The translations under genes and the position numbers were made by a program. A DNA stretch of 64,000 bases, from contig JAFFJZ010000001.1 of NCBI GenBank assembly GCA_018340375.1, positions 56,102,001-56,166,000 of the forward strand, in the 5' to 3' direction. Shown piece by piece: positions 44,345 to 53,827 of this stretch. Every line of letters starts with the position of its first letter. Position 1 is the stretch's first letter. The stretch is from Gonatopus flavifemur. Its lineage: Eukaryota; Arthropoda; Insecta; Hymenoptera; Dryinidae. Below the pieces are notes generated by a model. The model was not told the DNA's origin and did not search any database. It worked only from the letters and a program-made list of their open reading frames with translations.

Positions 44345-45247
44345 CTACAATTTACTCTTGATATCAATTGATGCGAAATATTCTTGTATATATGGCGCTA
44401 TTCTTTCAGGGTAATTATTGTGCACATCATGATTTCCAGATACTGCAACAATGCTTAATGTTCCTTTCATTTGTAGGAACTTTAATATTCGTGGTATTTC
44501 AGGAATGTCATATATTGGCAAACTGTTGTCACAAAAAATAACTAAAATTGGAACTGTTGCATCGTTAAGGAATTTCAAGTGTTGATGGATATTCATGTAT
44601 GGTCTGACGAATACTTTGACTCTGGGATCACGATTGTATTTGAAATATTCCCCAACTTGGGTCACGGCACGTGGGAATAGAGCATCAGCTGCTTCGCTGG
44701 TCAAAGCAGCCATGCGTTTGAATTTCAATGTATGCAATATTTCGTCTTTAGTGTACAAAAGTGGCGCATTGTTTTGTGAAAATTTTAATGCCTCGTCGTG
44801 CAACAAACGAATGCGTTTGGATAATTGATTGTCTAACTCGGGTATAGGGGTAATAGAATCTAGGATTATAAGTTTTTCTATTTTGTTTGGATATATAATA
44901 CTGTAATATAAACCTAGTTGTCCTCCTAAACTATGACCCAAGTACAAGAAAGTATCCCATTTCAACGCAGCGATGACCAAACGTATCGCAAGTACATAAC
45001 TGAAGAACTCTAATGGTATTCCTGAAGGGAAGGGCGTTGAGAATCCGTGCCCTGGTAAATCAATGCATACAAAGTGATAATCTTCAGGAAGTAAGCTTAT
45101 TAATCTATCAAACACTCCACAATTGTCTAATGTTCCATGCACGACGAGTACGCGTTTTTCTCTTTTCGAATTCCATTCTTTGGCGGCTATGTGTCCCCAT
45201 GGAACTGGAATCCTAAGCTCAGTGGATTGACGTGTTGAGGTACTCAT
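44345..45247 (-). CDS. alpha/beta hydrolase, serine hydrolase-like (SERHL/kraken type)
   Basis: This is an intact 300-codon frame without introns. The protein has the alpha/beta-hydrolase order: HG at 37-38 (oxyanion region, in VVHGTLDN), DLPGHG at 63-68, nucleophile elbow GHSLGGQLG with Ser106, candidate acids Asp130 (IILD) or Asp240 (IFCD), and the catalytic His most likely His273 in GNHDVH. These match the serine-hydrolase-like family (human SERHL2, Drosophila kraken), whose substrates are poorly known. The length is near the family's usual 300-330. There is no signal peptide or membrane segment, so it is probably cytosolic or peroxisomal; the last residues, KSKL, resemble a weak PTS1. A 3'-splice-like ACACAG lies 45 bases before the ATG, so a 5'-UTR intron is possible. 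It is convergent with NUDT21. Confidence 0.9.
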   Translation of the reverse strand: MSTSTRQSTELRIPVPWGHIAAKEWNSKREKRVLVVHGTLDNCGVFDRLISLLPEDYHFVCIDLPGHGFSTPFPSGIPLEFFSYVLAIRLVIAALKWDTFLYLGHSLGGQLGLYYSIIYPNKIEKLIILDSITPIPELDNQLSKRIRLLHDEALKFSQNNAPLLYTKDEILHTLKFKRMAALTSEAADALFPRAVTQVGEYFKYNRDPRVKVFVRPYMNIHQHLKFLNDATVPILVIFCDNSLPIYDIPEIPRILKFLQMKGTLSIVAVSGNHDVHNNYPERIAPYIQEYFASIDIKSKL

Positions 45248-45404
45248 AGTCTCACTTTATCGATATATTTCGTCCATCAAATCCTGTGTAACCTAAATCA
45301 ATGATAAAAGTCCATGTAAATTATGTTATTGCATACCATTACTTTAATGTTTGATGAGGAGTCCTTTGAACTTTCCCTGGTAAAAATATGATTTATATTT
45401 GCGT

Positions 45405-46050
45405 GAAGGAGTGTAATTTTAAATTCTAAAATGCGCCAAACTCCTCTCGGGGTACCCTCTAAATACCTTGGAGTGAAAATACTGCAAGTCCAGGAGGAGT
45501 GAGATTCCACTTCTAAAGAGTAAGTTTTTATTCTGTAAGAGTGAATTCTTATTCCAACAGGGTGAAGTTTTAACTCGGTTTGAAGAATAAAATCCTCACT
45601 CCAAGGGAGTGAAAATTCACTCTTTATAAAGAGAGAATAACCCATGACTTTTTCATGTAGAATACAATATATTTTTTACTGTACTTCATATCAACGCCAG
45701 ACCGAGTTTCGATTTTCACGAAGATTTATATTTCTACATAGTAAAATAGTTACCCATAAGGATTATATGTACGTTTTCTAATTCACACAGTAAAAATCCC
45801 TGTAATAAAATTAAGAAATTCATGGATGTTCAGGAAAATTTCTCATCTAGTAATAAGTATTGTACTGGACATAAATTATAAATTACTGTGGCGTTTTCTA
45901 GAATTAGATGAAAATACCATAATTTTTCTTGTCAATTCCAATCTGGTCCGTGGATAGTGATCTACCACCGTGATTGCAACTGTATTTTTCTCCCCGTGTA
46001 GGAGTGGAATCTCACCCTTGTTGCAGTATTTTCACTCAGAAAGTACATTC
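45405..46050. repeat. element body with GAGTGAA/TTCACTC words
   Basis: Variants of GAGTGAAnnTTCACTC recur, for example GGAGTGAGATTCCACTTC, AGAGTGAATTCTTATTCC, GAGTGAAAATTCACTCTTT and GGAGTGGAATCTCACCC. The pair GAAAATACTGCAAGTCC (45475) and TTGCAGTATTTTCACTC (46020) is inverted. It lies directly upstream of the hydrolase gene, so it may touch its promoter. Confidence 0.5.
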
Positions 46051-46060
46051 AATTTTCGTA

Positions 46061-46268
46061 CACGGAAAAAAATACTCCGGTTAATATATGGACAGCAAGA
46101 ATTACTGCTATTTTAACCGGAATTCTAGTTAAATGAATCAAGTCTCCGGCAAATTTAACAAGGGCTCCGGTAAATTTAACAAGAATTCCAGTAAAAGTCA
46201 CAGATATTCCTTGCTGTCCATATAGTAACCGGAATTCTGGTGAAATTAACAGTTCATTTTTTTCCGTG
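46061..46268. mobile_element. MITE with CACGGAAAAAAAT ends, CCGGTAAATTTAAC words
   Basis: It starts CACGGAAAAAAATAC and ends ATTTTTTTCCGTG, with TA on both sides. ATGGACAGCAAGAAT recurs inverted as ATTCCTTGCTGTCCAT. The inside repeats CCGGnAAATTTAAC and CCGGAATTCT words. Confidence 0.75.
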
Positions 46269-46374
46269 TAACACTTCGTTGCATCGTTGACACTTTATTT
46301 TCCCCAGGGTTTATATCATGCTGGAATGCGTACTTGTTGACAATGGTTGGGGGGTTCAGTGCAAAAGAGAATCC

Positions 46375-46535
46375 AGTGAACATTTCTCCTCTCAATATTT
46401 CAAACATTTATTATGTTCTCTAAATGATTAAAAAGGCATCAAAGAGATTTCAGAAATCGACGCATTAGAGAACTTTCTGATATCATACAGAGAACATAAT
46501 GAATGTTTGAAATATTGAAGGGGAAAATGTTCACT
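46375..46535. mobile_element. inverted-repeat element
   Basis: AGTGAACATTTCTCC, CAATATTTCAAACATTTATT and ATGTTCTCT recur inverted as AGAGAACAT, AATGAATGTTTGAAATATTG and AAAATGTTCACT. Arms are about 48 bp. Confidence 0.65.
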
Positions 46536-46572
46536 GCGAATACTGTCGGGAGTGAACAGCTTTGTCTCCTCT

Positions 46573-47080
46573 TTACACTACCAATCGACAATCGCGTTGA
46601 TGGTTGAAGAGGAATGACAGTGTATTCACGAAGCGATCTCTGTACAAAATTATAACCAGATCATCCCACGCAAAACATCCATCGATGGAGTTCGTTGCCT
46701 CTACGTAGAACTTAAGTGGAAAATCGGTGGAGAAACTCTCCAAATTTCTTGGAGTGAACATCCACTCCTAAAGAGTGAAAATACTGCAAGTCCTTTACTT
46801 GCAAGTGAAGCAAGTGCTCCATAAGAGCGAATTTTCACTCTTTGAACCGAGTTGAACCTTCACTCTATTGAAGTGAGAATTCACTCTTCAAAAGTGAATT
46901 TTTCATTCCAAGGAATTTAGAGAGAACAGTTGTCGCATGGCGAAGCGACGTAAATTCTGTTCCACCGATTCTACATTCAAGTTCTACGGAGAAACGACGG
47001 AATCCATCAATGGTTATCTTATGTGGGATACAATACTCGACTCTCCACCCTTTCCCCAATTCGAGATCGAACACGCTCAA
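46573..47080. repeat. old foldback repeat with GAGTGAA center
   Basis: The left arm (about 46660-46770: CATCCATCGATGGAGTTCG, ACGTAGAACTTAAGTGGAAA, ATCGGTGGA) recurs inverted in 46900-47040 with about a quarter of the bases changed. The center carries GAGTGAA words as in 45405-46050. It contains no intact gene. Confidence 0.55.
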
Positions 47081-47170
47081 GCTTTTTTGTTAGAAAAAGA
47101 CATGTCTATATGTACCGCGATTGGCTCACGAAACTTGTTTTCAATTATTTGAAAAAACGAGCTTTGGAAT

Positions 47171-47321
47171 GGTAGGGGGTCTTCTGGTTGGAAAAGTTTT
47201 TGGCCGAACTTTCTGCATTGGAGAATAACTAGTATTTCCTGGGAATTTGTTGTTACTTCCATTGGATCTGCCAATGAACAAATTTCCAGCTAAAAACATT
47301 CTCCGCGAAATGACCCCCTAC
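47171..47321. mobile_element. short element with TAGGGGGTC ends
   Basis: GGTAGGGGGTC at the left and GACCCCCTACC at the right are exact inverses. Parts of the interior also pair weakly. No clear TSD. Confidence 0.45.
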
Positions 47322-48295
47322 CCTTTTTTGGAATCACATTGACTTGATTTTCGAAAGGAAAATCAACGGGAAATTTGTTTTTAAGGACAACATTGGGTAT
47401 CTAGAGTGGGTTTCTAAATGATTGGTTATGTAGGTGCATGTTTCTTAAAATAAAAAGTCTAAGCGTTGTTATGTGATAAAAGGGTTGAGCTTGTAAAGGG
47501 ATGAAAGCGTAAAAGTATCGAGAGTCGAGTGTACAGAGAATATAAGGAGTGTTTAGGAGAGTTGTACAATGACTAATAATTATACTTTTTGTGAATAAAT
47601 AATTGAAAAATCATTAAATATTTATACCGATTATTGTATCCCTGTTCGAGGCGAGCAAACGATTGATTGAAACATTCAAACAATTCGAGTCCCCAATCAC
47701 TGTTAAACTTGTTGAACTTCACGTACAGTCCTTGAATGTTTTAAATAAATTGACAGGTAATCATCAATTTACATGATTGATGTGAACGTAAACGTAAGAA
47801 ACGGAAGTCTGCGCAGATTACGTATACGATTTTTCGAGTGGAGGAATTTTCAAAATTACATATAATTTTTTTTAATATATAATTCTATATAAATTATATA
47901 TAACGTTGAAAATTTTTCTACTAAGATTCCTGTGCATCCATTTTTACTTGCACGGTAGTTTTGTAGACAGACCTTAAAAACATTTGAAACGTCAGGTTAT
48001 TTTTTTAATTGATGTGTCTATTCGTACTACGAAATAAGATCAACGAGGAGACCACTATCCATATAATTCCATAGTAGCAGATGTTTTTGGAAAATAACTC
48101 GAATCGACATTCGTGGCGCTGTAATCAAGACTCATACTAAGATACTAAATCGTTGAACTTTATACACACTGGAATGAGCATTCCCTAGCTTACTGCGTGC
48201 AGAGAGAAATAGTTTTGTGCAATAAGGACAAAGATACTATATAAGATACTACCTTTGCCAAGAACGTTGATCTATGGAAACGTTATATCTATACA

Positions 48296-48839
48296 GGGTG
48301 TATTAGAATTCATGATTCGGATTTGTGTGGTGTATTCTGGAACCAAAATGCAATAATTTCCTGTTTGAAAAAAATTTTTTGGAGGCTTAGTTTTTGAGCT
48401 ATGAGCATTTTTAGTTTTTTTATTTTTCAAATCCAAATAACTCATCAACAGCATTGTGTCTGCATTCTTGAGCTTAAAACCATTCTCTAAGTTGGGAAAC
48501 GCCGGATCTCTGGAAAAAAATTCAATTATCTTATCATTCTTTGTTTCGGAGCTACAGCGATTTGAAATTTTCTGGCTTTTGGTCAATCAGAATTCAGCAA
48601 CTCCAAATTACTAAAGCTCCGAAACAAAGAAGGATAGGATAATTGAATTTCCCTTTCCAGAGATCCGGCGTTTTCCAACTTAGAGAATGGTGTTAGGCTC
48701 AAGAATGTAAAACACAATGCTGTTGAGTTGGTTGGATTTGAAAAAAAATCTGGAAATGCTTTTTTTTCAAACGGAAAATTATTGCATTTTGGCTGCAGAA
48801 TACACCACAGAAATGCGAATTATGAATTCTGAAACACCC
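48296..48839. mobile_element. foldback element with arms of about 270 bp
   Basis: It starts GGGTGTATTAGAATTCATG and ends GAATTCTGAAACACCCC. Arms of about 270 bp pair over most of their length, for example GGTGTATTCTG, CCAAAATGCAATAATTT, ACGCCGGATCTCTGG and TTCTTTGTTTCGGAGCT. It ends exactly where the GCTG-family MITE at 48840 begins. Confidence 0.75.
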
Positions 48840-49209
48840 CACGGAGAGAAAAAAGTTGCTGACGCAGCAAATCGAGGTATTATATATAGAATAGCAAAAT
48901 TTTTTGCTGACCTAGCTAAAAATTTGCTATAACAGCGATCGTGTTAGCTACGACGGCAAGTTTTTAGCTATGGCAGCAAAAAATGTTTGCTCCGCCAGCA
49001 AATTTTCAGTATTATATACAGAATAGCAAACAAATTTTGCTGGGATAGCAAACATTTTTTGCTGCCACAGCTAAAAATTCGCTGTCGCAGCTAACAAGAT
49101 TGCTGGAACAGCAAATAGTTTGCTGTCACAGCAAAAAATTTGCTGCTCTGGCAAAAGGAATTCAGCAAAAGTAGATTTCGCTGCCACAGCGAATTCCTTT
49201 TTCTCCGTG
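48840..49209. mobile_element. MITE, GCTGnnnCAGC family, best copy
   Basis: It starts CACGGAGAGAAAAAAG and ends CCTTTTTCTCCGTG, with CC outside both ends. In 370 bp I count about a dozen variants of an 11-bp palindrome, GCTGnnnCAGC: GCTGACGCAGC, GCTATAACAGC, GCTATGGCAGC, GCTCCGCCAGC, GCTGGGATAGC, GCTGCCACAGC (twice), GCTGTCGCAGC, GCTGGAACAGC, GCTGTCACAGC. They are separated by A/T-rich spacers. A sub-segment TATTATATAnAGAATAGCAAA occurs twice. Confidence 0.8.
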
Positions 49210-49400
49210 CCTGTATATCTATTCTATATAACCGGATCTAATTGTTTTCTAAGGATAGTACCCGCGCGCCAAAACCAGGAGAATGAGTGGATCATCGGTG
49301 ATAGTTCGGATTCGGGAACTCCATCTGAACTCTATAGTTCTTCAGGGATTACATGGGTTTCAGAAGCCAAAAGAAAATTGAATTGTCTCGATTCTCTTGC

Positions 49401-49619
49401 AGGGGAGACTGAGTACGGTTGAAACACGGGGGTCGGTTGAAACATCGTGAATAACTAACGATTAGCTCGTAATAGCTCAGATCGTTGAGAGGGAACAGAG
49501 AACTCCTCCCATAAAACAAACTTATTTTCCAGTTATTCATACCATATCATTAGCCAATCGGCGATGATTTGTAATGTTTCAATCGACCCTTATGTTTCAA
49601 CCGTACCCAGTCTCCTCTA
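49401..49619. mobile_element. inverted-repeat element
   Basis: AGGGGAGACTGAGTACGG, TTGAAACA, GGTCGGTTGAAACAT pair with ATGTTTCAATCGACC, TGTTTCAACCGTACCC, AGTCTCCTCT. Arms are about 50 bp. Confidence 0.65.
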
Positions 49620-49712
49620 CATATAAGGAATGCATTTATTCCTTAAATTATTTGGTACATATAAACAAAGCCGTACGAAGGTGATTTTGCGCTCCTGGCA
49701 GAATGACCATTA

Positions 49713-49938
49713 CCCTGGTTAAAAGAATCAATTACTTCTGACAAATGAAATTAAATGAGATTTGGCCAGAACATTGTCCGAGAATCAATGAGATTCAGTA
49801 AGATTTGGCGAGAATCAACTGTTCTTTCTGACCAAATCTCATTGACATTTGCTGGATGAGATTCGGCCAGAACATTGTCCAAGTTCAACTGTAATTTAGT
49901 GAGATTTGGCGAGAATCAATGGTTTTTTTAAACCAGGG
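49713..49938. mobile_element. MITE with CCCTGGTT ends, flanked by TA
   Basis: It starts CCCTGGTTAAAAGAATCAAT and ends ATGGTTTTTTTAAACCAGGG with TA on both sides. The body repeats GAGATTTGGCcAGAA words in both orientations. It shares its terminal type with 54111-54267 and 55193-55311. Confidence 0.75.
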
Positions 49939-50165
49939 TATTGCGCCCCCCTGGAAAGTTTTCGTGAATTTAATAGGTTTTTCTTAGAAATCAATTCGAG
50001 AAATCATATATACATATATAAATCATTGTCGTTTGATTCTATTAAAATTGTACACACATGGAAATTATTAACTATTAAATTGAGTATTGTTATTGATGAA
50101 GAAAATTGTACACAACGTATTGAAAAGAACTGTTTACCGTAGGAAGACATCATCTTATTTGAACT

Positions 50166-50480
50166 TTATGTGATCAGAACTTCTTTTTTTTTCGCTTTGA
50201 TTGAAGCAAACTCATTTATAATTTGATCAAAGTCTGTTTTTGATGCTAGATCATACTCGATGGACAAAATGGCAAGATTTGTTAGTCTGGTCTCACTGAT
50301 CTTGGATAGTTTTTGATCAATTTCAATTTACTGAAACTGCGTTCGTAGGATGCGTTCTACACTTCCTGGCATAGTTAGAAATATTCTCAGTGCTATTTCA
50401 ATATTGGGATAAACATCTTTCGAAAGTAGATTGGTGAATTTTACCAAATACTGGGGGAAATTGATGAGAAAATTTTAAAA
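50166..50480 (-). pseudogene. hAT transposase C-terminal fragment, decayed
   Basis: The - strand encodes, across at least two frameshifts, YPNIEIALRIFLTMP, ERSFSKLKLIKNYPRS, RLTNLAILSIEYDLASKTDF and DQIINEFASIKAKKK, then stops. This is the order and content of the hAT C-terminal dimerisation domain, in the type found in ZMYM-like hAT transposases. The N-terminal part, DDE residues and TIRs are not visible. It is a dead remnant, probably of a hAT family present in this genome. Confidence 0.75.
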
Positions 50481-50560
50481 ATTCGTCCCCAAGGGATATA
50501 GATCGATCGATTCAGAATTCTCTGAAATGAAAAATGAATAGGACATGAGAGGAAGGCTTT

Positions 50561-50630
50561 TTCGAAAGTAGACTGGCGAATTTTACCAAGTACGGGGGAG
50601 GAAATTGATGAGAAAATTTTTTTAATTCGT
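50561..50630 (-). repeat. direct repeat of part of the hAT remnant
   Basis: This 70-bp stretch is a diverged direct copy of 50419-50486 (CGAAAGTAGAnTGGnGAATTTTACCAA). On the - strand it reads FSHQFPP...LVKFASLLSK, the segment just before the dimerisation domain. Either the remnant was duplicated or two hAT copies lie in tandem. Confidence 0.6.
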
Positions 50631-51788
50631 TATTATATATATATGTATATATCAGTGCGAAAAACCGACGGACAACGTCGAAAAAATGACAAATCGATCG
50701 CAATTGGTCGTATAACACATCGTTCAATAAGTCCCGAGACTAACCCAGAAATGGTGCTAGTAGTACCCAAACTGGCCACGTTTCCCTAGAGCGCGAACCT
50801 TCACATGAAACGGGTAAAAATTTCACGTCGATCGGACCACAAACAGCAGAGTTATCGAGGTTACAGTAAAGTCACTTTGTAATTTGTTTGAAAAATGGAA
50901 AAAAGCGAATTTCGCGTGTTGATAAAACATTGTTTTTTAATGGGTAAAAACACCGTAGAAGCCAGCAATGGCTTGAAAAACGTTACCCGGACTCCTCTCC
51001 ATCCAAACCAACGATTTGTCGTTGGTATGCTGAGTTTGAACGTGGTCGTACCCTGCTGCCAAAAATTCCCAATAAAGAACGATTCAGAACGATAAGATTT
51101 CTCTATAGTTTTGAATGAGGTTTTTGAATACGGAATTTACAATGTTATATCGTTCTTAAACGATGGAACCCCGTATGGAAATATTTCGCTGAAAAATGTC
51201 TGTAAAACTATGAAAAATCTCTGAAAAAAAATGAAAAAATTCTGAGAAACTCTGACAAACTCTGAGAATCTCTGAAATTTTGATGAGAAATCTAATATTT
51301 TTGGGACATTCTTTACAGACTTTTTTCAGACTTTTTTCAGAGTTTCTCAGAGTTTTTTCATTCTTTTTCAGAGAAATAGTAACGAAATTGCACTCTGAAA
51401 AAACTCTGACAAAACTCTGATGGATTGCTAACATTTTTCTGACTTTTAGAAAAAAATTAAAAAATTTTCAAACACTTTTTCACACATGATACTTGAATAC
51501 GGCATATGAATGTATTCATTGAATTTCAGGATTTTTCAATAATCAGAAAAATGTCAACAATTTATTAGAGTTTTGTCAGAGTTTTTTCAGAGTGCAATTT
51601 CGTGACTATTTCTCTGAAAAAGTATGAAAAAACTCTGAGAAACTCTGAAAAAAGTCTGTAAAGAATGTCCCAAAAATATTAGATTTCTCATCAAAATTTC
51701 AGAGATTCTCAGAGTTTTTTCATTTTTTTTCAGAGATTTTTCATAGTTTTGCAGACATTTTGCAGTGAAATATTTCCATACGGGACTC

Positions 51789-51986
51789 TATCGTTCCTTA
51801 TCGTATTGTATGAAATGTAACAGGATGTATGTGTTTTTATAGCGAAATTCGTATAGAAAAGGTACCAGTTATTCGAAAAAAAATAGTCACGTGTTTCAAA
51901 ATAAGTGGTCCTTTTTCTATAAGAATTTTACGATAAAATGACATAGGTCTTACGTTAAATTCTATAGAATACTATCAGGAACGATA
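51789..51986. mobile_element. small element nested in the foldback arm
   Basis: It has TATCGTTCCTTATCGTATT at one end and, inverted, AATACTATCAGGAACGATA at the other. It is absent from the otherwise matching left arm. The middle also pairs (AGAAAAGGTACCAGTTATT / AATAAGTGGTCCTTTTTCT). Confidence 0.6.
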
Positions 51987-52009
51987 CAGTTCCATCCTTG
52001 AATAACGGT

Positions 52010-52117
52010 CCCTAGTAACACACAATCTTCGTCAAACGTTCTGAGGATGTTTGCAGGACGTTGAAATATTCTAGGAACGTTCGGAGAATATTTTACGCAC
52101 ATCGGTGTTACTTGGGG
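52010..52117. mobile_element. second small element nested in the foldback arm
   Basis: It starts CCCTAGTAACAC and ends GTGTTACTTGGGG, about 108 bp with AACGTTC words inside. The left arm of the host foldback lacks it. The ends resemble those of 43390-43692. Confidence 0.6.
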
Positions 52118-53137
52118 TATAACATTGTAAATTCCGTTTTCCAAAACCTCATTCAAAACTATGGAGAATTTTTAGCGTTTTGAATCGTTCTTTATTGGGA
52201 ATTTTTAGCAGGGTACGGACACAAGCGATGCGGAACGTCCGGGTAGGCCATTGTAAGCCGTTACACCGGAAAATGTGAGTAAAGTGTTAAAAATCGCAAA
52301 GTGAAGGTCCGTGAGATTGCAGAAATGACACAGATATCATCTGGAAGCGTATTTACAATCCTTCGTGAAAAATTGAGCATGAAAAAGATTTTTTCCAAGT
52401 GGGTCCCGCGATTGCTTTCAGTGGAACAAAAACAGCAATGAGTCGACGATTCAGAGAGCTGTTTATCGCTATTTACTCGCAATAAAAAGGATTTCCTGCG
52501 TCGATACGTGACCATGAATGAAACATGGATACATCATTCCACTCCGGAGTCGAATCAGCAACCATCTGAGTGGCGCATGGCTGGCGAAAGCCGCCCAAAG
52601 TGTCCGACAACGCAGCAGTCTGCTGGCAAAGTCATGGCGTCTGTTTTTTTTTGGGATACACATGGCGCGATTTTCATTGACTACCTGGAAAAAGGTAAAT
52701 CGATCAACAGTGATTATTATATTGACTTGTTGGTACGTTTGAAGGAGGAGATCGCAGCAAAACGACCGCACATGAAGAAGAAAAAAATCCTTATTCATCA
52801 AGACAATGCACCATGCACAACGAGTTGGGCTTTGATTTGCTTCCCCACTCCCCGTATCCGCCAGATTTAGCCCCTAGCGACTACTGGCTCTTTGCTGATC
52901 TCAAAAAAATGCTCCAGGGAAAAAAGTTTGGCTCGAATGAGGAGGTCATTGCCGAAACTGAAGCCTTTTTTGAAGCAAAGGATGAATCCTTCTATAAACA
53001 TGGTATAGAAATGTTGGAAAGGCGTTGGAAAGATTGTATCACTCTAAAAGGAGATTATGTTGATGAATGAAAATGATTTTTGAAAAAAAAATGTTGTTTT
53101 CGTTGTTAGTCTCGGGACTTATTGAACGACGTGTTAG

Positions 53138-53295
53138 TACCATCGGTGCCGTTCCACCGCATGGAAGGACGCCCTGAGGTTCGTTCGAGCGGGCGTTTGA
53201 GTATTGCATGCGGCTTTTCAATTTTGCGCCTCCCCTAGGGCTGCGCCCCTGGTGGGGGCCACCTTCGCCACCCCATCCCCACGGTGCTGCATATA
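53138..53295. other. GC-rich unassigned segment
   Basis: Directly after the mariner TSD there is a block of unusually high GC (GGTGCCGTTCCACCGC, TGCGCCTCCCCTAGGGC, GGTGGGGGCCACC). No protein is recognised in any frame. It is unlike the surrounding AT-rich DNA. Confidence 0.4.
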
Positions 53296-53629
53296 AAGCA
53301 ACTTTTAAACTATATTTTGCCAAATTTTGACGATGAAATTCCGAGAATTACGTCAGTTATAGCAGAGATGAATAGCAGAGATGGCTAACGCAATGTCAAA
53401 ATCATTGTCCTTATCACGTTTTTTTCTTTTGAAGAAAAATATATGATTGGTTGAATTTTTCTTCTAAGCCAACCAGCATGAAGAGATAAACGGAAAACGT
53501 GATACTGTCAATCAGAAACTGGATTATGGTTTTCATATCTCGTTAGCAATCTCTTCAGCTTATCTCTGGTTATAGCCATTTGTCGAAGAAATCTCGAAAA
53601 AAAGCAACGGACAAGATTTTTCGAAAACT

Positions 53630-53827
53630 ACCCACACAGCCCTCGTTGTGTAAAAGACATATTTCTGAAATTTCTAAAAAGTTTCTGAGGACATTCTTGA
53701 AGATATCTTTTAGATATAAGAGCAGTTTAAGACTTCTCAAAGATGTCTATTCATGTTGCATAAGACTTCTTGGATTGTTCCTAATCATTTCTGAAGATAT
53801 CTTCTAGACAACGAGTGCTGTGTGGGT
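53630..53827. mobile_element. MITE with ACCCACACAGC ends
   Basis: It starts ACCCACACAGCCCTCGTTGT and ends ACAACGAGTGCTGTGTGGGT. The body holds AGATATCTT and AAGACTTCT words, close to the AAGATGTCTT words of 32925-34284. Confidence 0.7.

Larger units (their letters stand above)
51051..52213. mobile_element. foldback element inserted in the mariner
   Basis: It starts CCCTGCTGCCAAAAATTCCC and ends GGGAATTTTTAGCAGGG. TA lies on both sides (51049-51050, 52214-52215), and removing it restores the mariner reading frame locally. The arms run for several hundred bp (CAATAAAGAACGATTCA, TTTTGAATGAGGTTTT, CCGTATGGAAATATTTC, then many CTCTGAnAAA words). The right arm is longer because two further elements sit in it. 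Confidence 0.85.
50895..53070 (+). pseudogene. mariner transposase pseudogene
   Basis: It opens MEKSEFRVLIKHCFLMGK, as mariner transposases do, then shifts frame near 50965. The foldback element at 51051-52213 splits the frame inside GRTDTSDAERPGRP. After it come VREIAEMTQISSGSVF, WVPRLLSVEQKQQ, ETWIHHSTPESN, QSAGKVMASVF, IHQDNAPC, and in another frame NELGFDLLPHSP, LAPSDYWLF and GDYVDE before the stop. About 30 bases are missing after IHQDNAPC. The first residue of the D,D34D triad is Asn (TMNET) where family members have Asp; the other two Asp are seen. It cannot encode an active enzyme. Confidence 0.9.
50715..53134 (+). mobile_element. mariner element, interrupted
   Basis: The terminal inverted repeats ACACATCGTTCAATAAGTCC (left) and its near-exact inverse at the right (ACACGTCG...) are flanked by TA on both sides. 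The full length is 2420 bp; without the 1163-bp insertion at 51051-52213 it would be about 1257 bp, the usual mariner size. The transposase gene within is broken. Confidence 0.9.

Noticed and set aside
45013..45216. Open frames on the + strand opposite the hydrolase
   Set aside because: They are antisense shadows of a clear gene on the - strand.
48840..49209. CRISPR-like array because of regular repeats
   Set aside because: The repeated words are short, variable and irregularly spaced, lie inside a TIR-bounded element, and this is an animal genome.
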